NCBI GenBank assembly: GCA_900540425.1
Contig: UQFU01000002.1
Location: 1 to 49,058 of the forward strand
Direction: 5' to 3'
DNA length: 49,058 bases
Source of the DNA: an uncultured Alphaproteobacteria bacterium
Lineage (GTDB): Bacteria; Pseudomonadota; Alphaproteobacteria; RF32; CAG-239
In this document: piece after piece, positions 28,223 through 35,286 of the stretch
Layout: the number at the start of each line of letters is the position of its first letter
Position numbering within the stretch: position 1 is the first letter of the stretch
Position numbers and translations under genes: made by a program
Notes under the pieces: generated by a model
Seen by the model: only the letters and a program-made list of their open reading frames with translations
What the model was told of the DNA's origin: nothing
Database searches by the model: none

Positions 28223-29102
28223 ATTTCTGTTCAATAGCCAACGTATTAATTCGCGGCTTGGTATGGGTTAAAATGCTGATGACTTTGACCAGTTCGTTTT
28301 TGAGTTCTGAACGGGAAACCACAATGTCGACCATGCCGTGTTCCTTAAGGTATTCGGCGCGCTGAAACCCTTCCGGCAGCTTTTCGCGAATGGTTTGCTC
28401 AATCACCCGCGCTCCGGCAAAACCGATAACGCAGCCTTTTTCGGCAATATGCACGTCGCCGAGCATTGCAAACGAAGCCGAAACCCCTCCGGTCGTCGGG
28501 TCGGTCAGAATTGAGATAAACGGCAGTCCTTTTTCTTTTACCATATTAATGGCGGCTGTCGTACGGGCCATCTGCATCAGGGACAAAATGCCTTCCTGCA
28601 TTCTGGCGCCGCCCGAAGCCGTAACCGCAATCAGCGGATAATTCCCCTTCATAGCGATTTCTGCGGCTTTGACGATACCTTCGCCGACCGCGGTTCCCAT
28701 TGAACCGCCCATAAAAGAAAAATCCATTGCCGCAACAACGCAGTTAATGCCACCGATTTCGCCTTGGGCAACCTTGATTGCATCTTCGTTTCCGGTTGCT
28801 TTGCGATAAGCCTTCAGGCGGTCGGTATATTTTTTTGAATCCTTAAAATTAAGCGGATCTTCTTTGGTTCTGGGCAGAGTGACCTCATTATATTCGCCAT
28901 TGTCAAAAAGCATTTTTAAGCGCTTGTCAATATACAAACGCAAATGATGCCCGCATTTGGTACAAACATAGCTGCTTTTTTTCAACTCTTTGGAAAACAG
29001 CATCTGCCCGCAATTAGGGCACTTGGTCCAAAGGTTGTCGGCAATTTCTTTGGTCGTTGTTTTTTTTACTTTCGGTCGAACGAAATCTGTAAGCCAATTC
29101 AT
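28221..29102 (-). CDS. accD: Acetyl-CoA carboxylase carboxyltransferase subunit beta
   Basis: With AccA it forms the carboxyltransferase that makes malonyl-CoA, the first step of fatty acid synthesis. A four-Cys zinc ribbon near the N-terminus (CPNCGQMLF ... YVCTKCGHH) is typical of AccD. The crotonase-fold core shows GARMQEGILSLMQMART, ILTDPTTGGVSASFAMLGDVHIAE and GFAGARVIEQT. Length is 293 aa, normal. It follows lapA by 43 nt and ihfB further up on the same strand, an order often seen in alphaproteobacteria although the trp genes usual in between are missing here. No clear Shine-Dalgarno sequence is visible at 29102, but the N-terminus matches the family. Confidence 0.95.
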   Translation of the reverse strand: MNWLTDFVRPKVKKTTTKEIADNLWTKCPNCGQMLFSKELKKSSYVCTKCGHHLRLYIDKRLKMLFDNGEYNEVTLPRTKEDPLNFKDSKKYTDRLKAYRKATGNEDAIKVAQGEIGGINCVVAAMDFSFMGGSMGTAVGEGIVKAAEIAMKGNYPLIAVTASGGARMQEGILSLMQMARTTAAINMVKEKGLPFISILTDPTTGGVSASFAMLGDVHIAEKGCVIGFAGARVIEQTIREKLPEGFQRAEYLKEHGMVDIVVSRSELKNELVKVISILTHTKPRINTLAIEQK

Positions 29103-29145
29103 AATTTTAAACCATTTCTGTTAAAACAAACGGGAGAAAGATTGG

Positions 29146-29550
29146 TTAATCTTTGTCTGCCGGAGCGGCTTTAGACGGTTTAAACCAGTTTTTCATTTTT
29201 TCTCCAAAGGTTGGTTTTGGCGCCTGAGCCTCTTTGGCTTTGATATTTTCCAAATCTTCATGCAGGCCTTCCATCTCCCGAACCAACTTTTGCTGTTCTT
29301 TGTTCAGTTTTTTGCATTGTTTCTTATGCTGGCGCAAAGCCTTGCGAACCGGGGCATAAGACATCCAGGAAAACAGGTTTCCGAGAAAAAAGCCGAAAGC
29401 GATGAAAAAGACAATGGCCACGCTGAGCGAAACCGTAACCTCAAACGCAAACGGCCACAGGCTGAAAGTCGCCAAATCATTATTTACAAAAGCAAATACA
29501 AGAACAACAACCAGCACCGGCAGACCGATAAGCGTTTTGAGCAAAGGCAT
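29146..29550 (-). CDS. lapA: LapA-domain inner membrane protein
   Basis: Small inner-membrane protein of the LapA (DUF1049) family, linked in E. coli to control of lipopolysaccharide assembly. Two transmembrane helices are evident (about 5-25 and 38-60), with NNDLATFSLWPFAFEVTVSLSVAIVFFIAFGFFLGNL as the family core. A cytoplasmic coiled-coil-like tail of Lys, Gln and Glu residues follows. Length is 134 aa. AAGGA is 8 nt before the ATG. Position between ihfB and accD is the common alphaproteobacterial context. LapB, its usual partner, is not in the window. Confidence 0.85.
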   Translation of the reverse strand: MPLLKTLIGLPVLVVVLVFAFVNNDLATFSLWPFAFEVTVSLSVAIVFFIAFGFFLGNLFSWMSYAPVRKALRQHKKQCKKLNKEQQKLVREMEGLHEDLENIKAKEAQAPKPTFGEKMKNWFKPSKAAPADKD

Positions 29551-29576
29551 CTTTTACATCCTTTCGGCAGATATGT

Positions 29577-29861
29577 TTAATTTTTTTTGTTCAGAAGTTC
29601 AAACAACTGCTTTCCGATTTTGAAATGCGGGATTCTTCTTTCTTCCACTTCGACGCGTTCGCCGGTTCTCGGATTTTTGGCAATGCGGGAACTGCGGTTG
29701 CGGACAGAGAAAGCCCCAAAACCTCTGAATTCGACTCTTTCGCCTTTGGCCAGAGCTGAAATAATGCTGTCAAAGACAACGGCAACAATTCTTTCAACGT
29801 CCTTAAGCATCAGATGCGGATTTTTAGCAGCAATTTTCTCAATTAATTCAGATTTAGTCAC
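29577..29861 (-). CDS. ihfB: Integration host factor beta subunit
   Basis: DNA-bending protein of the HU/IHF family. The sequence begins [16 protein letters not shown] and has the diagnostic arm [16 protein letters not shown] and the DNA-minor-groove motif ARNPRTGE-like [25 protein letters not shown]. The IHF-beta style PHF and the missing HU-type PAF support IhfB over HU. Length is 94 aa. The start codon is GTG at 29861, with GAGG 8 nt upstream. In many proteobacteria ihfB follows cmk-rpsA; here that pair is about 17 kb away. Confidence 0.9.
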   Translation of the reverse strand: MTKSELIEKIAAKNPHLMLKDVERIVAVVFDSIISALAKGERVEFRGFGAFSVRNRSSRIAKNPRTGERVEVEERRIPHFKIGKQLFELLNKKN

Positions 29862-30043
29862 TTCAATTACCTCTGTTTTTTATTATTCATTATCACGATT
29901 TCAGTTTAAACTAACTTTTTTTCTACAATAAATCAATATCGCAATTTACAAAAAAGCAAATTTTTATTGCATACTTATCCCATAAATTTTGAGAAATCAA
30001 GCGTAAACGGCATTTCAAGCCCGAATGCAGATATTTCGGCCAT

Positions 30044-30073
30044 AAAAAAAGCCTCCGTTTGGAGGCTTTTTTT
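30044..30073 (-). terminator. Terminator downstream of tRNA-Arg(ACG)
   Basis: GCCTCC (30051-30056) and GGAGGC (30061-30066) with a 4-nt loop and T-runs on both strands, immediately after the tRNA CCA end. Confidence 0.85.
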
Positions 30074-30074
30074 A

Positions 30075-30151
30075 TGGCGCGCCCGGCGGGATTCGAACTC
30101 ACAACCTTCTGATCCGTAGTCAGATGCTCTATCCAATTGAGCTACGGGCGC
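30075..30151 (-). tRNA. tRNA-Arg (anticodon ACG)
   Basis: On the minus strand the 77-nt gene folds as a full cloverleaf. The acceptor is GCGCCCG/CGGGCGC, the anticodon stem TCTGA/TCAGA holds the loop CTACGGA, and the T arm contains GTTCGAATC. CCA is encoded. The ACG anticodon is normally edited to ICG by TadA and reads CGU, CGC and CGA codons. Confidence 0.95.
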
Positions 30152-30395
30152 ATAATATTCCGTAACACAGATGCTTTAATAACCCTTTTAATTTTTTTTT
30201 GCAAGCAAAATTTTTAATAATTTAAAAGAATTTTAAACTATTTCCGCTAAACATTGAAAAAACAAATAAGATATTTAAGGCCGGATTGAATTTACCACTT
30301 GTTTTTTTGTAAAAAAAACATTACAAAAGAAAAAGCTGAAGTCCAATAATCGGCAAAACGCAACATCGGGTTTTTTATAAAGGTAAATCAGTATA

Positions 30396-31508
30396 ATGAA
30401 AAAAACAGCAATCAGATTATCCTTAACCGCCATCTCCGCAATGATAATGAGCGGCTGCAGCTTTACGTCGGACGCTTTGTTCCCTTCTTTGCTCGGCTCG
30501 GATTCTCAGGAGGAAATGGCCGCAAGTGGAGATTTCAAAGCCACCGGAGCCGCGCTTCCGGAACTTGGATCGACAAATTTTGAACCGGTCGAAGTTTCCG
30601 AAGGCAGCAATACCGGAACTTTTGTCGGGCAAAAGGTTGTCGGCTTCCGTAACGAACTAAACCAGCTGCAAAAGTCAATCCGCGCTTATAATGAAGAATT
30701 GCAAAAGGTTCGGACTTCCGTCATCAATAATGCTATGCAGTATCACAAAACCATTGGCACCATTGAGGCCAAGCTCCAAGTCGGAACCACCCCCGGAAAC
30801 CCCCAGATGTTTACGCTTTTGCAAAGTGCCCAAAATAACATTCAGACCATGAATGCCAATACCATTGCTCTGGAGCGTTTGTCTTCAAAGGTAACGTCCG
30901 ATTCTGCAATGACGACATATCTGCTGGATTCAATCCGGGCGGCCTACAGCGTCTCTGGAGCCGTTGATGAAGATCATCGCCAGTTGCGGATTTTGGAAAA
31001 TGAGACCAATCAGACTTCTATTCTGATCAACAGCCTGTTGAACGAGGTCAACAGCGATATCAGCCGCCAGCGCCAGTATATTGAAAGCGCCAAAAACAAT
31101 ATTGTGGATTTGAGCGAAGCGATCAAAGTCGGCAGTTACGGTGTTAATAATGTTCCTTTCTCTGCTGTCAGCAATGTCCGTTCTTCCGCCTATGCCCCGG
31201 TTTCGTCCGCAGTTGCTTCCGGAAAACCGCTGTTTACGGCGAAATTTAACAAAAGCAACGTAAACTACCATGATGGACTGCGTCAGGCTGTTCGCCAAGC
31301 CCAGTCGGCAAAACCTTCGGTTCGGTTTAATGTTGTGGCCGTATCGCCGGTTGGCGGCAGCCAGTTGAGCAAGAAAAATGCTCAAAATCATGCCGGTACC
31401 ATTTTTAAGGAAATGGTGGAAATGGGTGTCGGTGCCGATCGCATCAGCCTTTCGGCACGCAGCAGCGATGAGGTTGCTTCTTCCGAAGTGCAGATTTTTG
31501 TAAAATAA
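30396..31508 (+). CDS. Large putative lipoprotein with a possible OmpA-like C-terminal fold
   Basis: The N-terminus MKKTAIRLSLTAISAMIMSGC is a lipoprotein signal with Cys at residue 21. After a Ser/Glu-rich linker, residues 80-245 form long amphipathic helices (FRNELNQLQKSIRAYNEELQKV, NEVNSDISRQRQYIESAKNNIVDL), probably coiled coil. Residues 280-370 alternate strands and helices (FTAKFNKSNVNYHDGLRQAVRQAQ, RFNVVAVSPVGG, GVGADRISLSA, SEVQIFVK), like OmpA-type periplasmic domains, though without their usual peptidoglycan-binding motif. No family name can be given. The gene is a single unit with its own terminator. AAAGG lies about 11 nt before the ATG. Confidence 0.8.
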   Translation: MKKTAIRLSLTAISAMIMSGCSFTSDALFPSLLGSDSQEEMAASGDFKATGAALPELGSTNFEPVEVSEGSNTGTFVGQKVVGFRNELNQLQKSIRAYNEELQKVRTSVINNAMQYHKTIGTIEAKLQVGTTPGNPQMFTLLQSAQNNIQTMNANTIALERLSSKVTSDSAMTTYLLDSIRAAYSVSGAVDEDHRQLRILENETNQTSILINSLLNEVNSDISRQRQYIESAKNNIVDLSEAIKVGSYGVNNVPFSAVSNVRSSAYAPVSSAVASGKPLFTAKFNKSNVNYHDGLRQAVRQAQSAKPSVRFNVVAVSPVGGSQLSKKNAQNHAGTIFKEMVEMGVGADRISLSARSSDEVASSEVQIFVK

Positions 31509-31521
31509 ATTCGGCTGTTTC

Positions 31522-31557
31522 AAAAAAAAGCCTCCGGGATTCCCGGGGCTTTTTTTA
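31522..31557 (+). terminator. Terminator of the 30396 lipoprotein gene
   Basis: GCCTCCGGG and CCCGGGGC pair with one bulge, flanked by eight A and seven T. Confidence 0.85.
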
Positions 31558-31642
31558 TGTCATATCGTTGAATTTATATTTTTTTTAATATTTTATTGAT
31601 ACTGTCAAATAAACAAATTTCTGCCCCGAGGTATATTTCATT

Positions 31643-33574
31643 ATGCATTCTGTTCATGCCCTCATTGTCGATTTGACACTAATAACCATTTATGCCGGAA
31701 TCACGACGCTGATTTTCAAAAAACTGAAACAGCCGATGGTTTTAGGATATCTGCTGGCAGGAATTCTGGCCGGTCCGTATTTTAATTTTGTCCCGACCGT
31801 GACGGATAATGAAAATCTCGGCATGTGGGCGGAAATCGGAGTTATTTTTTTGTTGTTTGGGCTGGGATTGGAATTCAGTTTCAAAAAAATGCTCAATGTC
31901 GGCAAAGCTGCCATGATAACCGCCATGATTAACATTTTGTTTATGCTCTTTCTGGGATATAACGTCGGGCTGCTTCTGGGCTGGACAGTCATGGACAGCT
32001 TCTTTCTCGGCAGCATGATTTCAATGTCTTCAACCACCATTATCATCAAAGCTTTTGATGACCTGAATGTTAAGCGGCAAAAATTTACGGATTTGGTTTT
32101 TGGCGTTTTGGTTGTTGAAGATATTGTCGGAATTTTGATGCTGGTTTTGTTGCCGACAATCGCCCTCGGAAGCACGATAAACGGTACGGAGCTGGCTGTC
32201 AGTACCGCTAAGTTGGTTTTTTTTCTGGTATTGTGTTTTATTATCGGAATTTATATGGTTCCGACTTTCTTAAAAAAGGTCGAACCGCTGATTAATGATG
32301 AAATGCTGCTCGTTATTGTTATCGGCATGTGTTTTGGAATGGTTTTGTTAGCCACGTCTTCCGGTTTTTCTGCGGCTTTGGGGGCTTTCCTGATGGGTTC
32401 GATTCTGGCGGAAACCGGTTTAATCCATCGTATTGAAACAACAATTAAACCGTTAAAGGATTTTTTTGGCGCCGTGTTTTTTGTTTCGGTGGGAATGATG
32501 GTTGACCCTTCCATGTTTGTCAAATATGCTTGGCCGATTTTTCTGATCACTTTGGTTGTTATTTCCGGAAAAGTATTTTTTTCCTGCTTTGGTTTCATCA
32601 TTTCGGGGCAGGGGCTGAAAACTTCGGTTCAGGGCGGATTCTCGCTGGCCCAGGTTGGCGAATTTGCTTTCATTATTGCCAGCCTGGGATTAGGTTTGGG
32701 GGTTATTGACGCCAAGGTCTACCCGATTATTGTGGCGGTTTCGGTAATCACAACTTTTCTGACGCCGATGATGATTCGCTCTTCGGCTCCGGTGTATCGT
32801 ATGTTGGAAAAGGTTTTTCCCGATTCCTGGAATCGCTATGTGGAACAAAGCCGTAAAGCCGCGCCGGAGAGCAAAATTGAGGAGCAGCGCTGGAAGTTGT
32901 TGTTTAAGAGTTATTTTTTGCGCTTAAGCCTTTTTGCCATGATTTTGTATACGGTTCTGGGGTTGTCGGTTTATTTTCTGCAGCCATGGGTCATGCGCCT
33001 GTTGCCCGGTTTGCCCGGAAAGCTGATTATGACTCTCGGAACCCTTTTGCTGATGGCTCCTTTTTTGAAGGCGTTAATCGGCTGGGAAACGATTCTGCCC
33101 AGTTTCGTCAAAGGAAAGATAGCGTCTTTCTTCTGCCGGATTGTTCCGGCCAAAAATCGGGAAGACGTCAAAAAATCAGTTATCAAAAAACTTGAAGAAA
33201 AAATCAGTTTTTGTTCGGTGATGGAAGAAGTCGAAAACGAAAAAGACTTTTTTATCTCCAACAATAGAATTGCCGCCTTGTATTATAAACTCTGGAAAGC
33301 CAGAAGAATTAACCGTTTGCCGCTGATTGTCCTGACTAGTTTCCGGCTGATTTTGGTTGCTTTTTTTATTGTGACGGTTGTCCATCAGTTTTTAACGGAA
33401 GACACCAGGGTAACTTTGCTGCTGGCCGTATTGTCAATTTTTCTGCTGTCTCAGTCGCGGTGGCTTTTGAGCCAGTATATGAAAATTGAAAGCCAGTTTC
33501 TCGAAAATCTGAACGGTTACAAGCATCACGCGTCCGAAAAAGAAGAACCGTCCGCTGTTGCGGAAGAAAAGTGA
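31643..33574 (+). CDS. CPA2-family monovalent cation/proton antiporter
   Basis: Inner-membrane Na+ or K+/H+ antiporter of the KefB/YbaL type. Residues 1-385 form the Na_H_Exchanger domain with about 12 helices, including QPMVLGYLLAGILAGP, IGVIFLLFGLGLEFSFKKM, FFLGSMISMSSTTIIIKAF and GGFSLAQVGEFAFIIASLGLG. The C-terminal 250 residues have four additional hydrophobic helices. There is no TrkA-N (RCK) nucleotide-binding domain, so it differs from KefB/C and from typical YbaL. Length is 643 aa. The exact ion cannot be told. The ATG at 31643 begins a conserved hydrophobic N-terminus; a purine-poor leader gives little Shine-Dalgarno support. Confidence 0.88.
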   Translation: MHSVHALIVDLTLITIYAGITTLIFKKLKQPMVLGYLLAGILAGPYFNFVPTVTDNENLGMWAEIGVIFLLFGLGLEFSFKKMLNVGKAAMITAMINILFMLFLGYNVGLLLGWTVMDSFFLGSMISMSSTTIIIKAFDDLNVKRQKFTDLVFGVLVVEDIVGILMLVLLPTIALGSTINGTELAVSTAKLVFFLVLCFIIGIYMVPTFLKKVEPLINDEMLLVIVIGMCFGMVLLATSSGFSAALGAFLMGSILAETGLIHRIETTIKPLKDFFGAVFFVSVGMMVDPSMFVKYAWPIFLITLVVISGKVFFSCFGFIISGQGLKTSVQGGFSLAQVGEFAFIIASLGLGLGVIDAKVYPIIVAVSVITTFLTPMMIRSSAPVYRMLEKVFPDSWNRYVEQSRKAAPESKIEEQRWKLLFKSYFLRLSLFAMILYTVLGLSVYFLQPWVMRLLPGLPGKLIMTLGTLLLMAPFLKALIGWETILPSFVKGKIASFFCRIVPAKNREDVKKSVIKKLEEKISFCSVMEEVENEKDFFISNNRIAALYYKLWKARRINRLPLIVLTSFRLILVAFFIVTVVHQFLTEDTRVTLLLAVLSIFLLSQSRWLLSQYMKIESQFLENLNGYKHHASEKEEPSAVAEEK

Positions 33575-33740
33575 ATGTTTTAGGCTGATAAAATCAGACC
33601 GGCGAGAAAATAAACAATCTAGGCCGCGAGCCAGGCGATTGAACATTGGAGCAAAACAACCAATTAGATAAAAGCTTAAGATAACGCTGACTTGGTCTTC
33701 TCTGAAAAAAGACATCACAATCTGGTGTCTTTTTAATCAA

Positions 33741-33920
33741 AATGGCGGATAGAGAGGGATTACTCTGCGCTGCGCTTGAGTTGCACAGGCGCTCATTCAC
33801 TCCGCTCACCGGCGTTCTCCCGCCCGCCTTTCGCTGGTAGTCGAACCCTCTTCCCTAGGGTTCAAATCCAACTCCCCTCATCATTATCAGTAAACCCCGC
33901 ACAAGGCGGGGCTTACTGAT
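33741..33920. repeat. tRNA-Ser-derived interrupted repeat unit (unit 1)
   Basis: The 21 bp at 33741-33761 are an exact copy of 33921-33941, the 3' end of the adjacent tRNA-Ser(GGA) including CCA. In the copy the T-loop is broken after GGGATT by an 80-nt GC-rich insert (33762-33841). Tcgaaccctc-type tRNA sequence resumes at 33842-33850, exactly as at 33942-33950, and then diverges. A 7-bp inverted repeat (GAACCCT/AGGGTTC) follows. The unit fills most of the 348-bp gap after the antiporter gene, where I see no credible protein gene. It may be a small mobile or structured repeat that entered a tRNA copy. Attachment-site remnant is the alternative. Confidence 0.6.
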
Positions 33921-33923
33921 AAT
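33883..33923 (-). terminator. Long hairpin directly 3' of tRNA-Ser
   Basis: Two 18-nt arms (33883-33900 and 33906-33923) pair around a 5-nt loop. The single A/C mismatch on plus becomes a G-U pair in minus-strand RNA, so the hairpin is complete in the tRNA-Ser transcript. It touches the CCA end; no T-run follows. Likely an end-of-transcript or processing structure. Confidence 0.5.
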
Positions 33924-34013
33924 GGCGGATAGAGAGGGATTCGAACCCTCGGTACCCTTTGGGGGTACACACGATTTCCAATCGTGCGCCTTCGACCACT
34001 CGGCCATCTATCC
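33923..34013 (-). tRNA. tRNA-Ser (anticodon GGA)
   Basis: A 91-nt class II tRNA on the minus strand. The acceptor is GGATAGA/TCTATCC, the anticodon stem CACGA/TCGTG holds the loop TTGGAAA, a long GTACCC...GGGTAC variable arm is present, the T arm is GAGGGTTCGAATCCCTC, and CCA is encoded. It reads UCC and UCU. Confidence 0.96.
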
Positions 34014-34027
34014 AAATCATGAACATG

Positions 34028-34056
34028 CTTATATCGTAAACAAATTCGTTTTGCAA
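34028..34056 (-). promoter_or_regulatory. Sigma-70 promoter of tRNA-Ser(GGA)
   Basis: On the minus strand TTGCAA (34051-34056), 17-nt spacer, TATAAG (34028-34033), 15 nt before the mature tRNA 5' end. Confidence 0.65.
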
Positions 34057-34066
34057 TAGTTTTTTA

Positions 34067-34095
34067 TTGAAATGTTTGCAAGATTTATTTATAAA
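34067..34095 (+). promoter_or_regulatory. Sigma-70 promoter of tRNA-Arg(CCT)
   Basis: TTGAAA (34067-34072), 17-nt spacer, TATAAA (34090-34095), 11 nt before the tRNA. It is back to back with the tRNA-Ser promoter. Confidence 0.65.
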
Positions 34096-34106
34096 GGCTT
34101 CAGGTT

Positions 34107-34183
34107 GTCAGCGTAGCTCACCAGGATAGAGCGACGGTTTCCTAAACCGTAGGTAGCAGGTTCGAGTCCTGTCGCTGACGCCA
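34107..34183 (+). tRNA. tRNA-Arg (anticodon CCT)
   Basis: A 77-nt cloverleaf. The acceptor is GTCAGCG/CGCTGAC, the anticodon stem ACGGT/ACCGT holds the loop TTCCTAA, the T arm is GCAGGTTCGAGTCCTGT, and CCA is encoded. It reads AGG. An eight-T run directly follows the CCA end and may assist termination. Confidence 0.96.
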
Positions 34184-34218
34184 TTTTTTTTCAAGATGTC
34201 TCCCGGCCGAAATTTTTT

Positions 34219-34470
34219 TCATTTGCCTTTATGAACGCAATGCCGATGCGGTTCGCATTCCATGGCTTTGTCGCTGTCCGGCAGATTGTCCGCTTCTCCG
34301 TAATTATACATCGATTCGGCAAATTCGATTTCGTCGTCCAGACCGGGCGCCGGGTCAATCAGCCGCTCTTCGCGGATGGTTCTGATTTCAAAATCTTTTT
34401 CGTCGGTATCCTGGTAGTATTGTCCGGAATAATCTTTGATTTTTACATTTTTGAGTTCTTCTGTAATCAT
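34219..34470 (-). CDS. Small acidic protein, unknown function (83 aa)
   Basis: No family recognised. The protein is very acidic and Tyr-rich, with motifs such as DYSGQYYQDTDEKDFEIR and DDEIEFAESMYNYGEADN. It ends in a His/Cys cluster (CEPHRHCVHKGK) that could bind a metal. No signal peptide. GGGAG lies 7 nt before the ATG at 34470, a good ribosome binding site that supports the gene. It lies alone between tRNA-Arg(CCT) and the histidine phosphatase gene, which has a terminator separating them. Confidence 0.65.
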   Translation of the reverse strand: MITEELKNVKIKDYSGQYYQDTDEKDFEIRTIREERLIDPAPGLDDEIEFAESMYNYGEADNLPDSDKAMECEPHRHCVHKGK

Positions 34471-34532
34471 TTTTTGTCTCCCGTGATTGATTTGTCATAT
34501 AAATAATCTTCGGAGCCTGTTTTTGAAGCATA

Positions 34533-34562
34533 CAAAAATACCTCCCTTTGGGGAGGTATTTT
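34533..34562 (-). terminator. Terminator of the histidine phosphatase gene
   Basis: AATACCTCCC and GGGAGGTATT pair around a TTTG loop with A and T flanks. It lies 10 nt past the phosphatase stop on the minus strand. Confidence 0.85.
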
Positions 34563-34571
34563 CTTGCCGGG

Positions 34572-35147
34572 TCAGAGCAATGCATATTTTCCGTCATCGA
34601 AACGGCAAATATGAATAAACCCTCCGTTTTCGATTCGCGGACAGCTCACGCCCAAATAAGCCAACAACAAAGCGATTGTTCCGCCGTGTATGGAAATTCC
34701 GACGCAATCATATTGCCGGTTGCGAGCCAAATCGTCAAAAACCACAAAAATACGGTTTAGAACTTCTTGTTGACTTTCTCCTCCCTCAAAACGGATACCA
34801 AAATTTTCCCGATCCGGACGTATCCATTTTTCAAAAACCGCCGGCCACCGGTTCTGGACTTCATCAAAAGTCAAACCTTCCGCCAAACCGTAATGCGCTT
34901 CATGGAGATTTTCCCGGATTAAAAGCGGAATCCCGCAGGCTTCGGCAACGATTTTTCCGGTATGCCGCGCCCGGATCAGCGGGCTGCTGACAACGGCTTT
35001 GAGTTTTTTTTCCTTAAGCTGTCGTGCCAGTTGCTGCGCCTGTCCGATTCCGGTCAGGTTCAAATCAATATTGATTTGGCAGCCCTGCCAGATTCTTTTG
35101 TGATTGTTGTCGGTCTGTCCGTGTCTGAATACATAAAAATCCATCAT
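34572..35147 (-). CDS. Histidine phosphatase family protein
   Basis: Member of the phosphoglycerate mutase-like superfamily. The catalytic motif is YVFRHGQTDNN (RHG with the phosphorylated His). Further active-site parts are SSPLIRARHTGKIVAE, the Glu in NLHEAHYGLAEG, and the second His in ISIHGGTIALLLA. Length is about 191 aa, typical of small phosphatases such as CobC or PhoE-like enzymes. Substrate is unknown; alpha-ribazole phosphatase or a general sugar phosphatase are possible. Two ATGs in tandem (35147 and 35144) are the likely start; a longer frame to 35219 lacks conserved sequence. No Shine-Dalgarno sequence is visible. The HD-domain gene is divergent. Confidence 0.85.
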   Translation of the reverse strand: MMDFYVFRHGQTDNNHKRIWQGCQINIDLNLTGIGQAQQLARQLKEKKLKAVVSSPLIRARHTGKIVAEACGIPLLIRENLHEAHYGLAEGLTFDEVQNRWPAVFEKWIRPDRENFGIRFEGGESQQEVLNRIFVVFDDLARNRQYDCVGISIHGGTIALLLAYLGVSCPRIENGGFIHICRFDDGKYALL

Positions 35148-35233
35148 GTCAAATAATTTAAACGTTAAAAACTGAATTTCTTCCCCACCATAGCGAACAA
35201 TGTTCTTGATGGCAAGCAAAATCGAGAAAGCAT

Positions 35234-35262
35234 TTGACTTGGTATAAAACGGCTGTTAAGAT
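35234..35262 (+). promoter_or_regulatory. Candidate promoter of the HD-domain gene
   Basis: TTGACT (35234-35239), 17-nt spacer, TAAGAT (35257-35262), 24 nt before the ATG. Confidence 0.45.
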
Positions 35263-35286
35263 TTTGTTTGATTGGAGAGAATAAAA

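Noticed and set aside
33594..33809. Short minus-strand frames after the antiporter gene
   Set aside because: They run through the tRNA-derived repeat unit and the antiporter end, with no conserved motif or ribosome binding site.
33741..33941. attL/attR of an integrated genomic island at tRNA-Ser
   Set aside because: The direct repeats are only 180 bp apart with no integrase or cargo. A minimal remnant cannot be excluded, but the interruption inside the T-loop is not explained by it.
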